Below are positions 17,962 to 26,297 of a stretch of DNA of 64,000 nt, one piece after another; the stretch's first letter is position 1, and each line of letters opens with the position of its first letter. A program made the translations under genes and the position numbers. Below the pieces are notes generated by a model that saw only the letters and a list, made by a program, of their open reading frames with translations, made no database searches and was not told the DNA's origin. This stretch comes from Marivivens donghaensis (lineage in GTDB: Bacteria > Pseudomonadota > Alphaproteobacteria > Rhodobacterales > Rhodobacteraceae). Location of the stretch: contig NZ_JAUFRA010000003.1 of NCBI RefSeq assembly GCF_030410045.1, positions 1 to 64,000 on the forward strand. Reading direction: 5' to 3'.

Positions 17962-19074
17962 CTACAGACTGTTCGAAATGCCCAGTGCGGAACCGATCAG
18001 ACCCAGCACGCTGCGGGCGGAATTGATCGGGCTTTCGGTGGCATAAACGAGGTCGCCAGACATGATCTCAAAGTTGCGGGCGGCAAAGAGGCCGTCTGCG
18101 GTTGTGAGGTCCACGGTGAACACGACCCGCTCTTTCGCGGGGCCAGTGCCGTCGGTGCGCAGGACTGATGCGGGGTATTCCCGCAGAACCAACACGCCTT
18201 TGGGGTTCGCACGGCCAGCATCCACGCCGCCGATCAGCGAAAGCGCCTGAAGCGCGGTCACGCGATCATCGGGGAAAACGAATTCGGATTGTGTGCCTGC
18301 AGCGCCGAGCGCGAGGAAGGTACGGTCGTCTTCTTCGATGAGGATACGGTCGCCGCCCTGCACTTCAGCATCCAGCGAGGGGTTATCGAACAGACGATCA
18401 AGCGAGATGCCATAAACGGAGGAGCCACGGATCAGCTTTACCTGCGGGTTCGCCATACCGCCGCGCGCGCCGCCACCTTGGGCGATCAGCGACAGAACCG
18501 TCACGTTCCGACCTTCGAGCGGATACACACCCGGCGCACCAACGCCAGAAACGAGGTTTGCGGTATTCGCACGGCCTGGGGTCACAGCAATCTGCACCTG
18601 CGCAGACGGGATCGTTTCGAGGTATTTTTCCTCAATCCGCTGACGCGCCGTTTCAGGCGACATGCCCGAGATTTTCAGATCCCCAACGAAGGGCAAGAAC
18701 ACTTCACCGTTCGAGGACACCACAACGTCTTGGAGCTGCGCCGCACTTCCCCCCGCGCCAGCAAGCAGCGCGTTTTCGCCCGTTTCCCAAACGGTCACAG
18801 TAACAACATCGCCGGTGTTAATGATTAACGACGACGGCTGACCTGCATTGCGGATCCACGACCGCGACGTGTCACCAACCACAGGCCACGCAGCCAGACC
18901 TGATTGGGTATCACGGGTGACAGCGACCACTTCGAACGCAGCCTCTTCGCCAGATTGGGAGGGTCGCGCGGCAGCGATCACTTCTGACTGGAAACCAGCA
19001 CCACGCGGCGTGTTACACGCGGCTAGGGTGACACAAAGGCCAGCGGCCATCAGATGACGATATGAAAACCCCAT
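17962..19074 (-). CDS. Outer-membrane polysaccharide export lipoprotein (Wza/KpsD-like)
   Basis: A 370-residue lipoprotein that should form the outer-membrane channel of the capsule exporter. The start at 19074 gives a signal peptide with lipobox LAAC (MGFSYRHLMAAGLCVTLAAC). A poly-export domain follows (INTGDVVTVTVWETGEN), then SLBB-like beta-grasp domains (GVGAPGVYPLEGRNVTVLSL; ALSLIGGVDAGRANPKG). A G-rich GGGGGG tract precedes the ATG as ribosome site; longer in-frame extensions lack the signal at the N-terminus. It is divergent from glf, giving a shared promoter region. Confidence 0.88.
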   Translation of the reverse strand: MGFSYRHLMAAGLCVTLAACNTPRGAGFQSEVIAAARPSQSGEEAAFEVVAVTRDTQSGLAAWPVVGDTSRSWIRNAGQPSSLIINTGDVVTVTVWETGENALLAGAGGSAAQLQDVVVSSNGEVFLPFVGDLKISGMSPETARQRIEEKYLETIPSAQVQIAVTPGRANTANLVSGVGAPGVYPLEGRNVTVLSLIAQGGGARGGMANPQVKLIRGSSVYGISLDRLFDNPSLDAEVQGGDRILIEEDDRTFLALGAAGTQSEFVFPDDRVTALQALSLIGGVDAGRANPKGVLVLREYPASVLRTDGTGPAKERVVFTVDLTTADGLFAARNFEIMSGDLVYATESPINSARSVLGLIGSALGISNSL

Positions 19075-19244
19075 GTCCCCCCCGGGAGTGGCTATGATAA
19101 GCAGTCTTTGCACCATACTACCCAAATGGATATGGTCAATAACTTGTAGGCCCCTTCGCGGCTTTACCCACAATATTTGGTAGTTTCGACTGGTAAATCG
19201 TGCGGCCACCACGTTACCTAGCGGTGAGTAAACAGAGGGCGTCC
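19075..19244. promoter_or_regulatory. Divergent promoter region of the export lipoprotein gene and glf
   Basis: 170 bases between divergent starts. At 19127-19140 is TGGATATGGTCAAT; nearly the same sequence, TGGATATGGTTAAC, occurs on the minus strand at 22551-22564 upstream of kpsT. The match suggests a shared regulator binding site for capsule genes. No classical -35/-10 pair stands out. Confidence 0.4.
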
Positions 19245-20393
19245 ATGGCTAAAGGCATCGTTGTTGTAGGGGCGGGATTCTCGGGCGCTGTCATTGCCCG
19301 CCAATTGGCCGATGCTGGGTTGACCATGACTGTGATCGAGAGCCGTGATCACGTCGGCGGAAACTGCCACACCTCACGTGATGCGCAGACTGGAATCCTG
19401 CTCCACCACCATGGGCCGCATATTTTCCACACGGGGGATCGGGACGTTTGGAATTACGTAAACCGCTTTGCCGCGTTTCACCCCTATCGCCACGCGGTGC
19501 GGACAACGGTGGCAGAGAACGTCTATTCTCTGCCCATAAACCTCCAGACGATTAACCAGTTTTTCGGCACAGCGATGCGGTCAGACGAGGCACGCGCGTT
19601 TATCGCCGCGCAATGCGTCGACATCCCGAACCCCGCCAACTTTGAAGAAGCCGCGCTCGCCTCCATCGGGCCCGCGCTCTACGAGGCGTTCTTTCGCGGT
19701 TATACGGTGAAACAATGGGGCTGCCCGCCGACGGAAATCCCAGCCGCGGTGTTTCGACGGTTGCCACTGCGTTTCAACTACGATGACAGCTACTTTGACC
19801 ATCCCTACATCGGGATGCCAACGGATGGGTATACGGCCTTAATAGAGTCTATTTTGGACCATCCTTTGATCACTGTGCAACTGGGTCAACCAATGACGCA
19901 GGCTGATCTAGCAACCTACGATCATACCTTTTGGACTGGCCCTCTCGATGGGTTTTTTGACCATCAATTCGGACGGCTCGGGTATCGGAGCCTTCGGTTT
20001 GATGAGTTCCGCGAACGGGGTGATTGGCTGGGCTGTGCGGTGATGAATTTCGGGGATGAAACCGTCCCCTACACACGGATCACTGAACAAAAGCACCTCG
20101 CGCCGTGGGAAAATCACGATGCATCCGTGCTCTATGCGGAAACCGCGATCGACTGCGGGCCGAACGATGTGCCCTATTACCCGACGCGACGATTGGATCA
20201 GCGGGAGCTGCTGGCCCGCTATGTTGAGGCGGCAGAGGCGACAAGCAACACTACATTCGTGGGCCGCTTGGGCACCTACCGTTACATCGACATGGACGTG
20301 ACCATCCGCGAGGCGCTGGACACCGCCGCCGCTTACCTCTCGGCCACGGCAAACAGAACCTGCCCGCCTGTATTTTCGGTGCGCCCGCTATGA
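19245..20393 (+). CDS. glf: UDP-galactopyranose mutase
   Basis: A 382-residue FAD enzyme that converts UDP-galactopyranose to UDP-galactofuranose in the cytoplasm. N-terminal dinucleotide-binding loop VVGAGFSGAVIARQLADAG, HVGGNCHTSRD, HHHGPHIFHTGD and GYTVKQWGCPPTEIP are hallmarks of Glf. The ATG at 19245 follows AGAGGG and starts right at the FAD loop (MAKGIVVVGAG). Its stop overlaps the ATG of the next GT2 gene by four bases, so the sugar donor and its transferase are co-translated. This makes galactofuranose a probable component of the exported polymer. Confidence 0.93.
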   Translation: MAKGIVVVGAGFSGAVIARQLADAGLTMTVIESRDHVGGNCHTSRDAQTGILLHHHGPHIFHTGDRDVWNYVNRFAAFHPYRHAVRTTVAENVYSLPINLQTINQFFGTAMRSDEARAFIAAQCVDIPNPANFEEAALASIGPALYEAFFRGYTVKQWGCPPTEIPAAVFRRLPLRFNYDDSYFDHPYIGMPTDGYTALIESILDHPLITVQLGQPMTQADLATYDHTFWTGPLDGFFDHQFGRLGYRSLRFDEFRERGDWLGCAVMNFGDETVPYTRITEQKHLAPWENHDASVLYAETAIDCGPNDVPYYPTRRLDQRELLARYVEAAEATSNTTFVGRLGTYRYIDMDVTIREALDTAAAYLSATANRTCPPVFSVRPL

Positions 20394-21328
20394 CCCGCAT
20401 CGCCGCCGTGATCGTGACTTACAATCGGGCGGATCGCTTGCGGTGGACGCTGGATCGCACCTTGGCGGAACCGTTCGATCAGGTGTTCGTGGTGAACAAT
20501 GCCTCGACGGACGGCACGGCAGAGGTTTTAGCGCACATCAATGATCCTCGGCTGACTGTTATCAACCTCCCCGAAAACATCGGTGGCGCAGGAGGCTTTG
20601 CGGCGGGGATAGAGGCTGCAGAAAATGCTGATTGGCTGGTACTTTTCGACGATGATGCTTGGCCCGCTGGCGGCGCAATGACCCAGCTTTGGGCTGAGTT
20701 AGAGACTATTTCGCCCGACATTGCCGTTCTTGCCGCCGATGTTCGACTGTCCGATGGAACTGCTTCTGACATGAACCGCCCGATCATCAACCCGTTCTGG
20801 AGCCTCAAGGATCGCGCTCTGACCACCCTTCGCCACGGGCGCGGCGGATTTACCGTGCCTGCCGACACTGCCCGCGACATCGATGCGGCGACCTTTGTCG
20901 GTTATGCCCTGCGCGGGTCTGTCGCGCGAAAAATCCCGAAACCAGAGGCGGGCCTATTCCTCTATTCGGACGACATTCTCTATAGCCTCGCCCTGCGCAA
21001 GGCGGGCTGGCGTATTCGCACCCTGCCCCAGATGCAGTTCATCCATGATTGCGAGACGCTCGCTTCGGGCGATGTTTACCGTCCGTTATGGAAAAACCAC
21101 TACACCATCCGCAACGGGGTCGAAGTCGCCCGTGTTGCCGCAGGATGGATGTTCCCCGCTGCGCTTGCCTACCTCGTTCTGGTCTGGACCAAGCGGGGGC
21201 TGAGGCTACGCGGCGGGGAACAGCGCGCCTATTTTGCGATCTTTGCCCGTGCGTTCTGGCATGGGCTGCGGCGAAAACGCGGGCGGTATGATCCGCTACA
21301 TCTGGCGCGGCCACGGGCAAAGGACTAG
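20390..21328 (+). CDS. Family 2 glycosyltransferase, probable galactofuranosyltransferase
   Basis: A 312-residue GT-A enzyme with IVTYNRADRL, NNASTDGTAE, ENIGGAGGFAAGI and the metal-binding LFDDDAWP. A conserved FIHD and a C-terminal basic region (KRGLRLRG) follow, as in GlfT-like enzymes. It is coupled by ATGA to glf, which makes UDP-galactofuranose, so galactofuranosyl transfer is a reasonable inference. The gene at 8375 encodes a clear relative. Activity and linkage cannot be read from the sequence. Confidence 0.82.
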   Translation: MTRIAAVIVTYNRADRLRWTLDRTLAEPFDQVFVVNNASTDGTAEVLAHINDPRLTVINLPENIGGAGGFAAGIEAAENADWLVLFDDDAWPAGGAMTQLWAELETISPDIAVLAADVRLSDGTASDMNRPIINPFWSLKDRALTTLRHGRGGFTVPADTARDIDAATFVGYALRGSVARKIPKPEAGLFLYSDDILYSLALRKAGWRIRTLPQMQFIHDCETLASGDVYRPLWKNHYTIRNGVEVARVAAGWMFPAALAYLVLVWTKRGLRLRGGEQRAYFAIFARAFWHGLRRKRGRYDPLHLARPRAKD

Positions 21329-21349
21329 GCTCTGACCAAAGGAGAAACG

Positions 21350-22489
21350 ATGACGCAATCGCCTCTGCCACCAGCCCATGCGGCCACCCTGCGCCCCCGC
21401 CATCGCGGGCTCCTCTGGTCGTTTGTGCTGATCGTTATTCTCCCTGCCGCGATTGCTGCCGCTTATCTCTATCTGATCGCAAAGGATCAATTCGCCTCAA
21501 CGCTCGGCTTCACGGTCCGCAAAGAGGAAACGTCAATCAACACGGACCTCTTTAGCGGATTGGGACGAACCCTCGGCGCGTCCTCGTCATCCGAGAGCGA
21601 CATCCTCTACGCTTTCATCCGCAGCCAAGACATCGTCGCGAAAATCGACGCGGAATTGGACCTGCGTCGTCTCTATTCCGTGCATTATACCAGCGATCCG
21701 CTCATGGGGTTTAACCCTGAGGGCACGATTGAGGATCTGACCGATTATTGGCAACGGATGCTCAAAATCTCCTATGACACGGGCACGGGCATGATGGAGG
21801 TTTCGGCGATTGCCTTTACCGCCGAGGACGCCAAGGCAATCGCGACCGCAATCTATGACCAGAGCACGGTGATGATAAACGCGCTTTCGGATCAGGCTCG
21901 TCTCGACGCCACCCGCTATGCCGCCGAAGACCTCACCCGCGCAGAGGACCGTCTGCGTGACATCCGCGAGGCGCTGACCGAATTTCGGACTCGCAACCAG
22001 ATCGTAGATCCAGAGGCGGACGTTGCGGGGCAAATGGGCCTCCTTACCACGCTTCAGGCGCAACTGGCCGAAGCGTTGATCGATTTCGACCTTCTATCCG
22101 GCACTGTGCGCGACGGGGACCCGAGGCTCGACCAAATCACCCGTAGGATCGAAGTGATCCGCGCCCGTATCGACGAGGAACGGGGCAAATTTGGTGCGGG
22201 CGAAAACGGTGATCCTGCCTATGCGACGACCATCGCGGACTACGAACGCCTCGCCGCGGATCGCGAATTTGCAGAGCTCGCCTATGGGGCCGCGCGGCAG
22301 GCTTATGACGCCGCTATTGCCGAAGCGCAGCGCCAATCGCTCTACCTTGCGTCCTATATCCAACCGACTTTAGCAGAACGACCGAGCTATCCCCGCCGCG
22401 AGGTGATCTTGGGCCTGATCCTTCTATTCACCACATTGGGCTGGGCGGTGATGGCGCTGATTTATTATTCCCTAAGGGATAGGCTATAA
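21350..22489 (+). CDS. kpsE: Capsule export inner-membrane co-polymerase (KpsE-like)
   Basis: A 379-residue polysaccharide co-polymerase. It has one membrane helix near the N-terminus (about residues 22-45, IVILPAAIAAAYLYLIA), a long periplasmic part with coiled-coil stretches (about 180-275) and a second helix near the C-terminus (ILGLILLFTTLGWAVMALI). There is no tyrosine-kinase domain, which separates it from Wzc. In capsule systems this protein bridges the ABC exporter and the outer-membrane channel. It lies 21 bases after the GT2 gene, preceded by AAGGAG. Confidence 0.88.
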   Translation: MTQSPLPPAHAATLRPRHRGLLWSFVLIVILPAAIAAAYLYLIAKDQFASTLGFTVRKEETSINTDLFSGLGRTLGASSSSESDILYAFIRSQDIVAKIDAELDLRRLYSVHYTSDPLMGFNPEGTIEDLTDYWQRMLKISYDTGTGMMEVSAIAFTAEDAKAIATAIYDQSTVMINALSDQARLDATRYAAEDLTRAEDRLRDIREALTEFRTRNQIVDPEADVAGQMGLLTTLQAQLAEALIDFDLLSGTVRDGDPRLDQITRRIEVIRARIDEERGKFGAGENGDPAYATTIADYERLAADREFAELAYGAARQAYDAAIAEAQRQSLYLASYIQPTLAERPSYPRREVILGLILLFTTLGWAVMALIYYSLRDRL

Positions 22490-22620
22490 CCTTTGGGGAT
22501 AATGATATACCCGAAAGAATTACACACTTCTCGCGCACGCTTTGCGATAGTTAACCATATCCACCTAAACGCAAGGTTAGTGTGAGCCGTGCGAAAGGTG
22601 CCGAATGTAGTGGTGTAACG
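22490..22620. promoter_or_regulatory. kpsE-kpsT intergenic region with a TTAACCAT element
   Basis: 131 bases. At 22551-22564 lies GTTAACCATATCCA (plus strand), the inverse of the site at 19127-19140 in front of the export lipoprotein gene. TTAACCAT also resembles a CtrA half site. GTG at 22582 could extend kpsT, but the family N-terminus fits the ATG at 22621. Confidence 0.4.
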
Positions 22621-23319
22621 ATGACCTTTCAGTTTCGACCAGACCAGCCAAGCCCTCCTCGCAATCATGCGCCGATTGTTCAGATCAACGGCGTGACCAA
22701 AGCCTTTCGCGGCCAAGGACGCGACATCGTGGTGGCAGACAATATCTCTATGACTATCCCGGCGGGCACGGCAGTTGCGCTGCTTGGGGAAAACGGTGCG
22801 GGGAAATCGACGCTCCTTAGCATGATCAGTGGCAGTTTGCGCCCCGACGCGGGCCGTATCCTGCGCAACGGCACGGTCAGTTGGCCCGTTGGCTTTGCGG
22901 GATCATTCCACGGCGATCTGACGGGCGCGCAAAACACACGCTTTGTCGCGCGGGCCTATGGCGTCGACACCGAAGCCCTGTTGGACTTCGTCACCGATTT
23001 TGCCGACCTAGGCGATCAGATCAACAATCCGGTGCGGGGGTATTCGTCGGGAATGCGGGCACGTTTGGCTTTTGCCCTGTCGATGGGGCTGCCATTTGAC
23101 CTCTACCTCGTGGACGAAGTGACTGCCGTGGGCGATGCCAAATTCCGTGCAAAAAGCGCGATGGCCTTTAAGTCACGCATGGAAAGCGCGGGCGCGATCA
23201 TGGTCAGCCACAATATGGACCAGTTGCGCAATTTGTGCAGCGCGGGAATGGTGCTCCGCGACGGGCACCTCATGTGGTTCGACAATGTGAACGATGCAAT
23301 CTGGGCCTATCAGTGCTAG
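22621..23319 (+). CDS. kpsT: Capsule polysaccharide exporter ATPase (KpsT-like)
   Basis: A 232-residue ABC ATPase: Walker A GENGAGKST, signature YSSGMRARL (with SSGM replacing SGGQ, as usual for polysaccharide exporters), Walker B LYLVDE and switch histidine in MVSHNMDQ. It should power export with the KpsM permease at 14832. No strong ribosome site precedes the ATG, so start choice is moderate. It converges with the exonuclease-fusion gene; the two stop codons share the same CTAG at 23316-23319. Confidence 0.9.
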   Translation: MTFQFRPDQPSPPRNHAPIVQINGVTKAFRGQGRDIVVADNISMTIPAGTAVALLGENGAGKSTLLSMISGSLRPDAGRILRNGTVSWPVGFAGSFHGDLTGAQNTRFVARAYGVDTEALLDFVTDFADLGDQINNPVRGYSSGMRARLAFALSMGLPFDLYLVDEVTAVGDAKFRAKSAMAFKSRMESAGAIMVSHNMDQLRNLCSAGMVLRDGHLMWFDNVNDAIWAYQC

Positions 23320-25403
23320 ATTTCTAGGTCGGTATTTAGATCCTGAATAAGCCGTTTATGCTTGCGCCCTTCGGCAATGACATCGCCAAACGTCTCAATT
23401 CCGCGCGCCTCGCACATCGCCGTCATCTTGATAAAGGCGTGGGCCGTGGCAATCGTATCGCCCATAGCCGTATGCCTTTGTTCGGGCGGAATCACGATCC
23501 CCAACCGCTGACAAATCGCATCGAGCGTATGTTCCGCGTCCTGACCGAACACGATCGCAGAGAGCAAAACAGTGTCTAACACGGGGTTAGTAAAGGCTTT
23601 GCCAATCCCAGCCTCATGGCGCCTTAGAAATTCGAGGTCGAACGGCGCGTTATGCGCGACCAAGATCGACCCACGGGCAAAGCTATGGAATTGAGCGCCC
23701 ACAACTTCGATAGTTGGGGCGTTCTCGACCATTTCGTCGGTGATCCCATGCACCTCGGTTGACCGCGCAGGGATCGGACGTTCAGGGTTCACGAGCCGAT
23801 TGATCTGCTCACCCTCAACGATGCGGCCATTCACAACGCGCAAAGCAGCAATTTGGCAAATCTCGTCGCCTTGGGACGGCAACAGACCCGTGGTTTCGGT
23901 ATCGAACACAACAAAAGTCAGGTCAGACAGCTTTGCCTTTGTCAGTTTGGCGGGTGGCGTTTTCTGCATAAGGTCAAAGTCATATTCGACCCCCCGCTGC
24001 ATAGACGGCAGCTTGCGACCCGCCAGATGTGGCAGCGAGATTTTCAGGACCGACCGTCCAAAGCGCCCGAACTCTGGCCAGCAATCAGTCGCGTGAATCC
24101 GCAGAACCGACCGCCCCGTCACGCCAGGCACGCCAAAATCGAGAGGCTCATCCAGCCACTGAGACATAATATCAAAGGGTAGCGCATCACCGCTCCAACC
24201 CACGGCGATCATCGGGCAATCGTCTTCGTCCGCGACGATCAGTGACGGCACCCGCCCGCCGTGCTGATTGACCACGCGGTCGCACAGATGCGCGAGCAGC
24301 ACGATAATCGGCAGCGCGGCGACATGCAGTCGGGTTGCATCTGGACCTTCGACGGTCAGATCGTTGATCTCCAGCCGCGATTTCACCGCGTTGACGATCT
24401 GACGGGCCGAGACATCCTCCATCGGCCAAAGTGATCCACGACTGCTGTCGTATTCGTCAAAATGATCACCAATGCTGTGCAGCATCGTGTCTAGCCCGTC
24501 GATCAACCCTTCGGTCATTTCCGGATCAGCGGCGAGGGCGGCGTCCCGTTTGCGGAACTCAATCGCCGTGCGAAGCGACGCCATATGCGGGCGCAAGTCC
24601 GCAAAAACACGCGTGAGCAGCGCCGTCGATTGTCCGACCACCGCCAAATCATGGGTCACATCGTCGATCGACATCACGTAACCGGGCGTCGCATCGCTTT
24701 CGTCGGCGGCGTGGGTCAACCGCATCCGCGCAGAGAGCGTCCGATGCCCCAATACGGTCGTAACCAAGGTCGGGATGACCATATCGGGCCCCTGCCCGTA
24801 TGCGCAAAGGCGGTTATAGGCATCCAAAATCGGTTCAGGTTCGAGGAAGTCGAACAGCGAATGGTCGAGGCCAGGGTGATGGTGGTCCTCGTCCAGCATT
24901 TCAGCAGCTACAGAGTTGTAGAACGCTATTTTATGCGTTCCCGAACAGAGCACCACACCGAACGGCACATCCGCCGCCATCGCGACGAGCTGCTGTTTTT
25001 CATTGATCAACCGCGTGGTTTCCTGCGCCACCGTCTCGGCCAAGGCGTTGCGGGTCTGCGCGAGGTGGCGTGTGACCTCACGTGCGGCAGGGGCGAGATC
25101 ACCAAGGTAACGCGCGGTTTTCGGGTCCAGTTCCTCTTCAATGTCCGTATGCGCCCGCGCGATCAGGGCACCCGCCAGCCATTGCATCGGCTTGGCGAGG
25201 TTTTCGTCAAACAGATACCAAATCCACGTCATCAGCCCCAAAAAGCCAAAACCACCAATGATCTCTGCAAAGAGGAAACCGTCCTGTTCGCGCTGACTGC
25301 CCAGCCACAGGCCAGCGCCAAAAATCCCCAACCCGCCGAGGGTCATGAACACAAAGAACAGCAGAATCCGAAGACGCAGATGTAGGCGGTCTAGCTTCAT
25401 CAT
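23316..25403 (-). CDS. Membrane sensor (degenerate kinase-like) fused to a DnaQ-type 3'-5' exonuclease
   Basis: A 695-residue protein. Two membrane helices lie at about residues 12-34 and 43-66; a PAS-like domain (VPFGVVLCSGTHKIAFYN) spans about 140-260; then a helical hairpin resembling a kinase dimerisation domain (about 265-320) and a region shaped like a kinase ATP domain but lacking a clear N-box and G-boxes (about 330-470). The C-terminus is a DEDDh exonuclease: FDTETTG (about 499), HNAPFDLEF (about 583) and HTAMGD (about 646). The exonuclease therefore looks active while the kinase part looks decayed. Its start overlaps the response-regulator stop by four bases. It sits in an acetate-transport gene cluster where such exonucleases recur; function unknown, possibly nucleotide or RNA turnover in response to a membrane signal (inference). 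Confidence 0.8.
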   Translation of the reverse strand: MMKLDRLHLRLRILLFFVFMTLGGLGIFGAGLWLGSQREQDGFLFAEIIGGFGFLGLMTWIWYLFDENLAKPMQWLAGALIARAHTDIEEELDPKTARYLGDLAPAAREVTRHLAQTRNALAETVAQETTRLINEKQQLVAMAADVPFGVVLCSGTHKIAFYNSVAAEMLDEDHHHPGLDHSLFDFLEPEPILDAYNRLCAYGQGPDMVIPTLVTTVLGHRTLSARMRLTHAADESDATPGYVMSIDDVTHDLAVVGQSTALLTRVFADLRPHMASLRTAIEFRKRDAALAADPEMTEGLIDGLDTMLHSIGDHFDEYDSSRGSLWPMEDVSARQIVNAVKSRLEINDLTVEGPDATRLHVAALPIIVLLAHLCDRVVNQHGGRVPSLIVADEDDCPMIAVGWSGDALPFDIMSQWLDEPLDFGVPGVTGRSVLRIHATDCWPEFGRFGRSVLKISLPHLAGRKLPSMQRGVEYDFDLMQKTPPAKLTKAKLSDLTFVVFDTETTGLLPSQGDEICQIAALRVVNGRIVEGEQINRLVNPERPIPARSTEVHGITDEMVENAPTIEVVGAQFHSFARGSILVAHNAPFDLEFLRRHEAGIGKAFTNPVLDTVLLSAIVFGQDAEHTLDAICQRLGIVIPPEQRHTAMGDTIATAHAFIKMTAMCEARGIETFGDVIAEGRKHKRLIQDLNTDLEI

Positions 25404-25780
25404 AGGCTCTCCAACTGCACAAACGGCGCGAGAGTCGCGCGCAACTCTGCGGGGCCAAAAGGTTTGGTCAGGGTCGCGGTCGCACCGACGGCCTTAGCCT
25501 TGCGGACCTCAATGTCGGTGTTGCGAATGGTCATCAGGATGATCGGCAGCGCGTCGAAATCTTCGCGCAGGCGTAACGTTTGACACAAGGCAAATCCCGA
25601 TTGATCGGGCAGGCTCGCATCAATGACCAAGAGGTCGTAACCGTTCGAGGCAATCTGGGTGAGAGCCATTTCAGCCGTTGAGGCAACATCAACCACCAAA
25701 CCATTCGCGCCCAACATCGTCGCGATTGCCTTGGTTATCGGTCGTTCGTCTTCGACCAAGAGGACTTTTTTCTCACCCAT
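25400..25780 (-). CDS. Single-domain response regulator (CheY-like)
   Basis: A 126-residue receiver with acidic pair Glu10-Asp11, phospho-acceptor Asp54 in LLVIDASLPDQSG, the conserved threonine in LMTIRN and lysine in TLTKPFG. There is no output domain. GGAGAG sits four to five bases before the ATG at 25780. It is translationally coupled to the kinase-like/exonuclease fusion (ATGA overlap), so the two are probable partners, although the fusion lacks a convincing kinase core. The phosphate donor may be another kinase. Confidence 0.85.
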   Translation of the reverse strand: MGEKKVLLVEDERPITKAIATMLGANGLVVDVASTAEMALTQIASNGYDLLVIDASLPDQSGFALCQTLRLREDFDALPIILMTIRNTDIEVRKAKAVGATATLTKPFGPAELRATLAPFVQLESL

Positions 25781-25798
25781 TTTACTCTCCACACAACA

Positions 25799-26287
25799 TT
25801 AAGAGCGGGAACACACCGCCTGCATCATTGGGTCTTGGGGGTCGAGCGGCGCAAAGGGTTCAGCACCGCCATCCGCCAAAACCCGCGCAATTTCCGAGGT
25901 TTCACATTTGAACCGAACAGCAATCACCTGCTCGGGTTGCCAACGCATCATGCGATAGAGAACCGCCTCGCGTTCACCTGTCGCCGCTGTGTCAGTGACA
26001 TCTGCAACGGCCAAAAAGCCTTCGACCTGCGGCCAAGCGTAGGTCCACGGTTTGTAAAACGCTTTGACCTCTGCGGTGTCGATGACTTCTGCGCCCTCGG
26101 GCAGGCCCCCCGAGGTTACTTCAAACCACGAGTATTCGTTGTAGACGCTCAGCCCCAACATCCCGAGGCCAGCCATCACAGGCACGATCCATTGTGGTGC
26201 GCGGTTACGAGTGATTTTCCGTATGCCGAAGGCAATCCCTGCCATCCCCACGCCCGCGATCACGACCGCGACTAATTCATATAACAT
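25799..26287 (-). CDS. Small membrane protein of unknown function
   Basis: A 162-residue protein that I do not recognise. Two hydrophobic helices (about residues 3-21 and 33-49) are followed by a roughly 110-residue soluble part that, with an odd orientation call, probably lies in the periplasm: EYSWFEVTSGGLPEG, KPWTYAWPQVEGF, RMMRWQPEQVIAVRF. It ends in a Cys-Ser-Arg-Ser tail. It lies 18 bases before the response regulator and 10 bases after the DUF294 gene, so it belongs to the same operon. Not obviously an enzyme; a sensor or anchor partner is a guess. Confidence 0.65.
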   Translation of the reverse strand: MLYELVAVVIAGVGMAGIAFGIRKITRNRAPQWIVPVMAGLGMLGLSVYNEYSWFEVTSGGLPEGAEVIDTAEVKAFYKPWTYAWPQVEGFLAVADVTDTAATGEREAVLYRMMRWQPEQVIAVRFKCETSEIARVLADGGAEPFAPLDPQDPMMQAVCSRS

Positions 26288-26297
26288 GCGTCCTCCC

